From the NCBI RefSeq assembly GCF_023101765.2, contig NC_064240.1, forward strand, positions 1,116,001-1,180,000: 64,000 nt of DNA. The letters run 5' to 3'. Of this stretch, positions 1 to 10,000 are shown in pieces. Numbering within the stretch: position 1 is the first letter of the stretch; every line of letters begins with the position of its first letter. A program made the position numbers and the translations under genes. Under the pieces are notes generated by a model. That model was not told where the DNA came from, did not search any database, and saw only the letters and a list, made by a program, of their open reading frames with translations. Origin of the DNA: Spodoptera frugiperda. Lineage: Eukaryota > Arthropoda > Insecta > Lepidoptera > Noctuidae.

Positions 1-73
1 GTAAGAGTCTTATTGACTAAAAACCACCCGTTCCTACTCCTGCTTAACCTACGCAGTCCGCAGCTCCGGTATT
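1..73 (-). repeat. R1 short A-tailed element, partial
   Basis: Minus-strand 5' part of the commonest repeat here (R1): consensus CCGGAGCTGCGGACTACC, then a core with GGCTCGAAAAGCAGGAGTAG, GTTTTTAGTCAGTAAGAGTC and ACTCCCTCTCGCCTCGCCC, ending in a C-run and an A-tail. The tail marks it as a retroposed (SINE-like) element. Cut by the window edge. Confidence 0.8.
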
Positions 74-606
74 TTACCATACAATACGACTTTAGCCTCT
101 ATTATGCACAACCTATTAATATTCTTCTCACAAAACAAAATACTTTACAAAACTCACAATACATTTCTTATATTCCTTCGATTTCATATCACTTAAGGAT
201 ATTTTTATATAAAAAATCTGTTCACACCAAATTTAATCGTAGTACACAAGTCACAGAGCACATTATCCTGTTTCACATCGCATGAGCATTTTATTAAACA
301 ATTTTATTCTAAACAGGTTTTTGATCCACGGTCAACTTTGATGACACTTGATGCAAAAATAACACTCGCTTATAAAGACTTCATTGTTTATATCGATAAT
401 TAAAATAAATAAAGACTTATAGACCAATGAGAAGAAAAGGGGAGTCGATGACGTCATTAAAAAAATATTATGTCCGATTTTAAGTAGTGTACAGTTTATC
501 ATGGTTTCGTTTTGTATGACCTATTCGCACTTTCGACGGTCAGTTTATAGTGGTATGGATGTCTTGGTGTGTAGTCGTCTGCCTAGAAATTACCATGTAC
601 TTTATG
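74..606. other. Intergenic AT-rich DNA
   Basis: No gene, clear repeat or structured element recognised. A short frame at 13-285 starts inside the R1 repeat and looks non-coding. Confidence 0.6.
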
Positions 607-610
607 ATAC

Positions 611-1354
611 CGACACCAGCAATTTATACTACGCTAACTCTAAAAAGCGTACTTTACAGTAGAGGCGTTTAAAGGGAAAAACGTGATAACTTTTACATTA
701 ATTAAGATACTTTTTTGAAATTTGGTATGCTTAATATTTAATTTATTCATTGTAATATCTCATATTTATATTTCCTTAATTATTTCTATTTTTTGATTTA
801 GCGCAAGTTAGCCGTATATAAACGTAATTCATCAAATTTTTTTTACATCTTATACACGTCTAACTTATGTTAGCGTAGTGTAGTACGGGAGGTCGTAGTG
901 CATGATCAATCATCTGATGCATATTTCAATATTTTTATAAAGAACATGTACTTTTTTACAAAAAGAATAGTCAACGTACCATTAATAAACTAATTAATAC
1001 GTTAACACATAAGTATTTACTATGTAAAAGTCGCTAAGTCGTTCATTTTACAAACGAACAAGTATACACACGAACGCACTAAACTACGCTAACTATGAGT
1101 TAGCGCAGTGTTGCACGGATTTATACCAAAGTGATACCCGTGCACACTCCGCTAATAATAGTTGGCGTAATATAATTCGAGTGATATCAAAAAGTACCTT
1201 TACTTAGCGTTTTATAAGATTTGTAACTTTCTTGTTTTTGCATATTTCTTCTCAATTTTTTTATGACGTATGTAAACACACATTTTAAGCAACTTGGCAT
1301 AAAAAAACGATTTTTCCAAATTTCGAGTTAGCGTAGTATAAATTGCTGGTGTCG
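611..1354. mobile_element. Non-autonomous DNA transposon with perfect 30-bp inverted ends
   Basis: CGACACCAGCAATTTATACT at 611 continues to 640 and is repeated as an exact reverse complement at 1325-1354. ATAC directly flanks both ends (607-610 and 1355-1358), a likely target duplication. The interior holds further copies of a (G)TTAGCG(T/C)AGTG motif in both orientations near 633, 809, 869, 1084, 1100 and 1160. No transposase frame is present. Confidence 0.85.
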
Positions 1355-1379
1355 ATACGTACATACAACGCTACGCATA

Positions 1380-1412
1380 TTAATGCCCGAAAGGGTAAGC
1401 AGAGGTGCGCAT
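1380..1412 (-). repeat. Fragment of tRNA-derived SINE 3' region (R3)
   Basis: GCCCGAAAGGGTAAGCAGAG matches, in reverse, the ACCTCTGCCTACCCCTTCGG segment of the SINE copies elsewhere in the window. Confidence 0.5.
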
Positions 1413-1475
1413 TTGTACAGGTCCCATGACATCTTAAGAGGTGAGTTTAAATACGAAACAAAACGATAGTTCAGT

Positions 1476-2253
1476 TATACCTAATGCGCTCTAACAAGGT
1501 GCGGCTGACAGATTCAGTAACGTTTCGTATCACTCTTGAAAGTTGCTGCGATTTAAAAATTATGCCTTAATATTTTAGCTATATCACATTCGTATTATGT
1601 TAAATCATTCGGAAGCGTAGTTAATTAAATTAAAACCAACCGGAATGTTCTAGTATTCAATTAAAATCTAATGAAATGAAAAATAAAGTAAAGTGTTATG
1701 CGTATAACGTAAAGCCATAGTCGTGTTTAGTGATGGGATGTACGGCTACGATGGATAGGTAGTCGATGTTTTTTAGAATAAAAAACGAAAATCGTGCGTC
1801 GTTCAATTATCATTCTTAAAAAACCTTTAATTATGTGGGTAAATCCACTGTAGACACGGCTCTCTCTGCCCAAACCACAGTGACATTATCTGAGCAGAAA
1901 TATGTAGTAGGCATTTTTCTAGACATTTCCGGCGCCATTCATAATGCGTGGTGGTACTTAATCTAACATACAAACTAATATATCCTTTTTTTCTTCACGG
2001 TTCTGTAAAACTGTAACTCTGAAACACCTCAGGGCTCAGTCATAAAATATTTATTTTGACAAGTATATACACGTAGTTAGACTGCACAACTAATTAACAC
2101 ACACATTTAATAAAAAAATTAAAGAGAATTAAATGTATGCTGCGAGTATCGATAGCGATAAAAAAAGATTTTTCTAATGTCCATCCTTAAAGAAAGACGT
2201 CAACGTCATACTGGCATCTGTCAGCCGCACCTTGTTAGAGCGCATTAGGTATA
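1476..2253. mobile_element. Non-autonomous DNA transposon with perfect 38-bp inverted ends
   Basis: Bases 1476-1513 (TATACCTAATGCGCTCTAAC ...) and 2216-2253 are exact reverse complements. The element is 778 bp with TA at each edge. No internal frame resembles a transposase. Perfect ends suggest recent movement. The family is not recognised. Confidence 0.88.
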
Positions 2254-3630
2254 GTCTTGTTATTTTAAATGTGATGTCAATCACGTGTCACTTGTTTTTG
2301 CTTTAATTTTTTACCGCGTCTCTTTTTCAGATTATCTAAAAATAAAACGATTTTTCTTATGCTTAATTTAAACGTATACCTACCTAAAACTCTAAACACC
2401 TCCACCAAAAACGTAAAAGTCATCCATGATATGGCTAACAAGGAAAAGTTTTTTTTTAAACATATACCTAGGTACAATTAATTCTCGTGTAAGAAAATTG
2501 CCTACCTACCTACCTACTACCTTTAATCGCGGAACTTAGCAATTAACAATAAATGAAGCCATTAGCTAATTGCATACCGTGAACAATAATCTCAACAACG
2601 ATATTAAAATTGAACAAAAGGTCCTTTACTTCAATCATTTTATAATCTTTCCTTTTCTTGAAGGAGGGAAATCTTTACAAGACTTTTCCGCCCTCGGTGA
2701 TGCAAGAGAGAGTTTGTTTCGACTTACCTAATCAAGTAGTATGAATTAAAAGTATTAAGTTATCTCAGACAGAGAAAGAAGAATTTTTAAAAGAGTAACG
2801 AATGGAGTTTCTTTCTCGTTCTTCTCCATTCGAAGCTACACTTTGGAACGAGCACCTAGCTTCACTGACGGGCAGACTGACAGAATATGATATATTTCTT
2901 TCTTTGTTGACTTTTCAAAAGTACCTAAGTATATGGTTTAATTGGAATAAATGGTTTAACTTTGACGTTGACTTTGAAAGATCATATTTTTAAACTCATA
3001 CTTCTAAAAGCAAAGAAGAAATAGTACCTAGTGTCATTGACCCCACACAAATTGACAATCCTGCAATAAATTCTAACGCAATTTCTCCATTGTGACCTCT
3101 TCAATCTTTTCATTCGGCCTTTATGTAGCCAAATAAACCAATGTATCTGTGCTGATATTAACATTTATTTTTGCCTACATTATGGTCGCTATAGTAATGT
3201 ATATTTTTGAAAGTATGTGTATTTAATGAAAGTGTTCCTCATATTATATGCTAGCTAACAAGAACATCTGATTATACTGAACCGAAGTGACAAAATAGAA
3301 TATTTACACAAATTGATTATTTGTCTATGTTTCGTTGCAAGCACAAAACCAGGGTGCTCTATTGATATTTTTAATAAAATAACTATAATTAGAATTAAAT
3401 AACAAAAAACCCCAAAACTAGCTATTTTTATTGGCATCTCGGGGTTTGTAAACTGTTTTATTTAGTTTGACCTATTTGTTTGTTAAAGTCAAATATAATA
3501 ATTGGAATTTCAACCCCTACCTGACGTCCGATCTATTTGATATTTGGTATACACTCTAAATTTTGATGACCATACAATATAAGCCAAATAAAACTGTTGA
3601 CCATAAAAAAATATTATAATTACTTGTTGG
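2254..3630. other. Intergenic AT-rich DNA
   Basis: Short CTAC/TACC microsatellite near 2500. Small frames (for example 2802-2993 and 3255-3437) show no protein-like composition. Nothing else recognised. Confidence 0.6.
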
Positions 3631-3636
3631 ATCTCT

Positions 3637-3775
3637 AATTCCCGCACTCAGAGACATTTAATGGTAACTTAAACTATTCCTTAGTAACGATTTTGTTTCG
3701 AAAACCATTGCTAAGGACTAGGTTAGTAACCGTTAAACAGTTAATGACTGTGAGTATGGTGATTAACCAGTCTTT
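3637..3775. mobile_element. R5 fold-back MITE
   Basis: Begins CACTCAGAGACATTTAATGG. The arm TTAAACTATTCCTTAGTAAC pairs imperfectly with the later GCTAAGGACTAGGTTAGTAA part. Same family as 19618-19722, 52722-52830 and 59876-59986. Confidence 0.75.
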
Positions 3776-4345
3776 TTAACGTTAACTATCTTCCTCAATC
3801 TTGTCATGCAAAACTTTATCCTTTTTATCACTACCACAGAATGTCACAAAAAGTAAATATACATATAGGTACAGTACTCACCGCCTGATCACTCCCGCTA
3901 TCAAATCGACACTAACACTCGAGTCAGGACGCGATACGTATTTATCTAAAGCAGTCCTCGGAACATTATCTGCCTCACATCGCATGTATCTTACTGATAT
4001 AAGATCGTCTGTCCTGTTTGTTCATACTCTTGTGTTACTTAAAGGGACGAAACAAGTTTTCCATTGATTAATTGCGAACTCTTGTTTCATATTCATAAGC
4101 GGCAATTACGGTATGTATATTGTATTAATGGAAAGCAAGTAAGTCTGTTTGTGTGTCTGTCACGTTTTACTAAACAGATTTTAGTCGTTTATATGACACT
4201 GAGTTTAAATCAATTCTGAGAAAGAGCTCAAGAAGAAAAAATATTAGATATATTCGAAAAATTTAATTCTTCTTTTTCTGATGACTTAGTGACATATTTT
4301 TATAGTAATTAACTATTGTGAGACATGTTAATTAAATAAAAACTG

Positions 4346-4449
4346 TAGGCTGCACGACGTTGCCGCATCTGCGCACGCTGCTTATAATGAAGAGTCCCTC
4401 TCTGACTCGGAACTAGTAGAGGTTTTCTCCATTCATGTAAATGAGTAAT
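4346..4449 (+). repeat. R9 repeat copy
   Basis: Shares GTAGGCTGC, a GCGCACGCTG stretch, ATGAAGAGTCCCTCTCTGAC and ACTAGTAGAG...TTTTCTCCAT with copies at 16898, 48692 (reverse) and 49976 (reverse fragment). Class not determined. Confidence 0.7.
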
Positions 4450-6890
4450 GAGTGAGTATCTGTGATTGTTAGTTGATTTAGTGACAGTTAAACAATGGTC
4501 ATAAAATACCGAATATTTTTACATGAATTCTTTGGATTTGAAGTAAAGCATTTTGTAATATAAGGGCTAAACAAGCAACCTAACATTTTAAAAATAAGTT
4601 ACAGTAGTAATAACGAGTGTGTTTGACAACCGTTAAAGTGGAATGCTCCTTTTTACCTCCTATTAGAGATTATTTTCCAGTAATTCATACAGGAACGCAA
4701 AGTCATACTCAAAAGCTAGTATAACCCACAGTTCATAATGTTTTTTTTAAAGAAATTCTTGTTGTGAGTCCCAATTCCCAATATATTGCATTGTTTATTC
4801 CATGCACATATTTTGTTTCTTATAAAAATTTTGGGTACTTGTGTGTAAGTTACGAATATTTTATTGGCCAATATGTTTGTAATTTAATATTATCGAAAAC
4901 TTTTTTGCGTCATATACGTTTGAGGTCATTGCTACATTGTGTCTGTATTGTTGAACTTGGATTACGAAATTGAAGATGTAATATTTTGTACTTTGTTGGG
5001 CGAAAATGTTTATAAGCGAATCTTATGAATCAACTCCAGTTTTCTATATTACTCTATCCGTTGTCTCTTCTGAGTGACAGCAAAAGGATAGAAGAACATA
5101 AAAATGTAATTCGTCATAAACGAAATAACAGTCACTATCTATGTATACATACATACATAGCACTTTTTGGCTAACTATTTGGGCCTTTTTCGCTCAATTT
5201 TCGTATATTTAACCAAGGTGATAAAAAATATGTGGTTTAAATTATGTCATAAAAGGTATCTCCATACGATATAATAGTGATCAGCAAACATCAATTTAAT
5301 ATCTCTATTATGACGTGTCTTTACAAAATATGTGACATACGGATAAAATATTGTGTTTATCATTTCAACAGAATAGGGACCTAAGAAAAATTTAAATTCC
5401 ATATGGGCAAAGCTGTAGACGGATAACTAGTCCAATATATTAAATACATACGTGTCATTGGCTGTATTTTAAATGTGTTCTATATGTATATGATGATGCG
5501 GATTTGAGGAAAAGTCCTAGGAATACCCTAGTAGACTTTTCCTCAAATCCGCACGTGTATAGAAATCAAAATAATGTCCGGTGTTTACTCACTTCCATGT
5601 TCTTGGACTTGACAATAAATGACCTGTCGCTATGCTAATGTGAGAAGGATTTTGAAGTCATATTAGATGTGTTTATTTACTTAACTTGGTCCGTAATAAT
5701 TGCAAAGTACAATATGTATAATTTTTGGGATTACCAATTTTTTTAATGTGTGTAGCAAAATGCTTTTCATGAATATAAGTCCCTAGCGTGGCTTGAAACT
5801 AGGCTTCTTATTGAACAGTTACATGAGTTAGCTGAAACTATTTTTTTTAAATCATTCCAATTCATTTCTTAAAAAAAGTATTGCTCTTTCACATTTCTCT
5901 GCAGTAGCATAAATGCAGTCCCTGTAGCATGAGATATAACTCTGATTTTTAATAGAAGCGATTTATGAGTATGCTATATACATTTCATAGACGAACCCTC
6001 TAGACAAGTCACTGTTAGTAAGAAACTAGTTTTTCTATTTCATATAGATAAAAAGTACCTACTACTTCGAGATATGATAGCCATGATCAATATATATCTG
6101 ATTTTTGCTCAGAGAGCTTTGACACCTGTTACTTATAACTTAAGGAACATAATCATTAATCTCTAGAAACTCTAATAAATAAACCTAGTGATCTTAATAT
6201 TGATATCTGAAAATGATCTCTATACCATTTACATTAACGCAGTATTTTATTTGTTTTATGTACATATAATTAAAATTGAAGAATATATTCTAAAATATAA
6301 GATTAGCCAATATTACGTGAGTGATGTCAATACTTTTCTCTTATTGAATATTCATGACTTTACTTTCTAGACAGAATCAGATAAGAATGATTTCTTATCT
6401 CAAATTATCTAAAAGATAAAATAAATCTCCAGTCATCTTTATTATTATCAAAATGGAACTTGATCTCTAGAAATTTGAAAAATGGCACGTACCTACCAAA
6501 CGTTTATCTATTTTATTTACCTACATTTCAGTACACGAAACGGAATTGAACATTATCTTATGTTGTTTGAACCTACATCGATTCCACTTTTACGATTACT
6601 TAGGACTTTGAGGACGTAACTGTGAAAAATCATTTAACTTTCCAATTTCTGTAATTTTCGTAACATGAAGTAAGGAAACACCAGCCAATCTCCATGAGAC
6701 TGCTGTCTATGTTGTCCTAATCTATGTTGTATGTATCAGTCAAAAAAATATTTCAAATAAAGTGAAACCTTTTGATGCATCGTTCACCGGGCTTACAGAA
6801 GTCTGGAGCGTATATACTCGTAGTTCTTTATTGATTACCATTAGGAAAGGTCTGTGTTAAGGGAAGAAAAATGAGAAGGCAAGAAAATGA
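4450..6890. other. Intergenic AT-rich DNA
   Basis: Apart from the hairpin at 5498-5552, no gene or clear repeat was recognised. Frames such as 4764-4973 and 6188-6370 are AT-driven and look random. Confidence 0.6.
5498..5552. other. Near-perfect 55-nt hairpin
   Basis: Arms GCGGATTTGAGGAAAAGTC (5498-5516) and GACTTTTCCTCAAATCCGC (5534-5552) are exact complements over 19 bp. An inner CTAGG/CCTAG stem closes a five-base loop, with a two-base bulge. It could be a miRNA-like foldback or the relic of a palindromic element; only the structure is directly seen. Confidence 0.8.
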
Positions 6891-6913
6891 AAAAAGATTT
6901 CCTTATAAAAACG

Positions 6914-6919
6914 TTTATT
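6914..6919 (-). terminator. Polyadenylation signal for ACE
   Basis: AATAAA on the minus strand 61 nt after the ACE stop codon, in an AT-rich stretch. This is the expected distance for a short 3' UTR. Confidence 0.6.
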
Positions 6920-6979
6920 ATGAATACTGTGTTGCTTGTCTGCTATAAATTAGACTAAGGGTAATAAGTACTCAACGCG

Positions 6980-7062
6980 TCACGACTCTGCGGGCTGTTG
7001 TGTTTCTGGTGTCGACGTCTCCTTCGCACTTAACGCGGCTCGTTGCTCAGCTGTGCAATATT
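6980..7062 (-). CDS. Ance: ACE exon 12: C-terminal tail and stop
   Basis: Acceptor TTATTACAG at 7063 is followed by a frame that completes the split codon as Gln and reads YCTAEQRAALSAKETSTPET, then QQPAES and TGA at 6982-6980. Phase matches exon 11 and the total coding length becomes a multiple of three. The tail is polar with one Cys, similar in position to the short Cys-containing end of fly Ance, and has no membrane segment. It is assigned from phase, acceptor quality, stop and a nearby polyadenylation signal, not from sequence homology. Confidence 0.72.
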
Positions 7063-10000
7063 CTGTAATAACAGGATACATCTTATTTGACTGATATTAT
7101 AAATGCGAAAGTTTGTGTATCAATCACGTCAAAATGGCTGAAGGGATCACGATATTTGGAACGGGGGTAGATTATGGTCTTGAATAACACATAGGCCACT
7201 TTTCATCCCACGAAAACGCGAGTGACGCCGAGAGCAGAAGCTAGTTACATAATACATATTACACAAAATAATTGTTCACTAATGGGTTATGAGTTTCCTC
7301 TGAGTAAAAGTGGCTTGCTATAATTTCCACATTTGGTCAAGTAGGTTTACTAGGTTCAGGTTTGTTGAGAGCGCTGATGCCTGGTCCCTATCAATAGTGG
7401 CTTAATCGGTTAATCAACTCTTAGTAAGTTTGTAGTCACAAAATGAAATGTATTTTACTCGTTTCTCACCACATGGCACATTTTATCTCTAGTCTAGTAA
7501 ACTAAAACAGAATACTTACGCATTTTACTAGGTTCCCATCCGATGTATTCGCCAGTCCGTTGGTTCTCTGCTTGTAGCCACTCGTATAGAGGCCTGAAGT
7601 ACTCCAGAAGTCCATCAGCCTTCATACTTCTCTGGCCGGTGAGGACTTCCATCGCATCAGGCCAAGGCTTTGAGGAACCCATCTTGAGCATATTACTGTG
7701 ATACAAAAATAATGTTATTGGTTAATTATGTCTGATGTAACAAAAGATTTAGGTGTATATAAACACACAGGTGTTTGCAATACCTGCTTTAAATAAATAG
7801 ATAAATTAAAGTGTGGGAGAGCAATGCATCGCCACGAATGGGCCGGCTTGACCAGAGTGATGCCACAGCCTCATAGAATACCGACGTGAAACAACGCTTG
7901 CGCTGTGTTTCGTTCTATGAGTGAGGTTACCGGAGACCGATTTGCCCTGCTTCCCAATCTTTTTCTATTCTTAATCTATTCCTGATTCCCCAACAAAAAA
8001 TCCTAACAACAAAAGGTCGGCAACACACTTGTAACGCTTCTATTGTTTCGGGTGATCGAACTGCTTGTTTCCAGCCTTATACCATAAAAAATCGAAGTAA
8101 ACAAAACAGTATTCTTATAGAATTCAAATTGACTTTATTACTATTATCTTCAGCACCTCTCAACAAACTTACGCGAAAGTATTTCCAGCGGCGACGCTCT
8201 GGTAGATGTCGCAGTCTACGAGCTTCTTGTTGAGGTCCTCAGGAACGTACTCCCCAGCCAGCTGGCAGAGGGCGCGGTGGAACTGGAACTGGATTATGAA
8301 GGACACGTAGTATCTGGAAAGAGAAAGAAAGAAGTTACGAGACTGGTCATTAGAATGAAAACGAATGTGCCATGTTGATCGATAACATGTTGAATAATAC
8401 ACCTGGGGTAAGGGCGTTTTCCATCAGATATGCGCTATACTACCTTGCTACTGTGGATCCATTTGACCACACATAGCTTAACATTGGTGGAAACAAACAC
8501 AGCTAAGGTATGTTTTTTATATAGAAAGATACGTGCTGTGGATGCGTGCTATGGATGGCTTCCCTACAATCGATACTTTGCATACTCGAGCTGCGCATCT
8601 TCCTCGCACATCTCTGGTGGATGGGTACGCTAAATGTCCATTTAGTTGTTTCTTGGCGTTCGATTCACAGTGAATACACGAGTTCATAATATTATTAATG
8701 ATGGTGGTAATATAAAATATGATTATTAAACTTACCTTGCATATTCCACATTAGCTGATACGTGGTACTTAGCAGCCGCATCAAAATCTTCTTCAGTCCT
8801 GTTAACAGGTGGTTCCACTCCCTGAAGGGATTCCCTTAGCTTCCAGTACTGACAGTTATAATCCTCAGGAGTAGTAGAGCCTCGGAATACTCCGTAACGG
8901 AATAAGTCAAGAGTGTAGGCGAATGGCAGGAATACGATCTTATCTAAGCCCTGAAATTAAGAAAAAGTTTGTTTAAATCAATGTTTCCACAAAATTAAAG
9001 CTATTTGGAAAATATTTTAGTTATTGAACATGTCTTTGATAGAAAACTTAACAGACTGCTTCGTCAGTCGAGGGACTGCCTCGTTGGTTGAATGGTCGCA
9101 ATTGCGACTGCGGTCAAGGGTTCGATTAACAAGTCGGGCAAAGTATTACTGGACTTTTTTCGGATGTTCGGAAATGTCTCAGGAGTCTGGAATCGAGTCC
9201 AGTATATAGCAATAGGCTCACCCCCTATTACATGGGACTTATAATACAAATGGAGAAAAGTGGATGTACATTGTATACCAGCATTACGTGCCGTAATTTT
9301 TTTTTTTTTTATATTGAATGGGCCGACGTTTGGCCGCTATCTCGCCTGATGGTAAGTGACCACCTCACCTCGCACCTCTGCTTACCCTTTCGGGGATTAA
9401 AGGCATACCGTTGCATATATACTTAACAGAGTATTTAAAAATAGTATTGTATCACGACAATATAGAACAAACCATTTTGTAAAGCTGGTTTATTTCAGTC
9501 TGTTCATCTTCAGCGTCTCCGGTGGTTAACCCAACTCGTCTGAGATGTTTAGGAGAGGACACTGACAAAGCAATCGTGTCTCCTACAGCTTCATGGAAAC
9601 CTAAAACATTTATAAATTGGATTAGAATTTATTTAATAAAGTCTTGTCCACCTGTCTATGATAAAAGAACTCGGGCCCAATATGCATTTTTCCCAATCAC
9701 ACCCGTCATATCAATTTCTCCACTTTTAGACTTTACCAATATGTGGAGAATTCTTTGTTTTTTAATAGATGTTTAACCTTTTTTGGAATTATTTGTGGTT
9801 AGTGTAGCATATTATATCTTTGTAATAAGTATTATCGACAGTAAAACTAAAACTTATTGTATGACAAGGGTACGGACTCGAGTCCGTGGATATTCAATTA
9901 TTTTATATAAAAGAAAACCTTTTTTGGAACGTGAAAAGCCAATGAAAAGACCCATTTTTAGCAGATTTTAATGAAAACATGTAGGGCAATAAATCCTTTT

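Noticed and set aside
7494..7519. Read-through C-terminus of ACE after EPSKM (about eight extra codons)
   Set aside because: A strong GTAAGT donor and a phase-matched terminal exon at 7062 make splicing the better model. Kept only as a possible minor isoform.
9056..9150. tRNA-like box sequences as a real tRNA gene
   Set aside because: The body continues into the dispersed SINE sequence, is repeated elsewhere, and has no complete cloverleaf.
9522..9776. 84-codon plus-strand frame
   Set aside because: Antisense shadow of ACE exon 8 and flanking intron.
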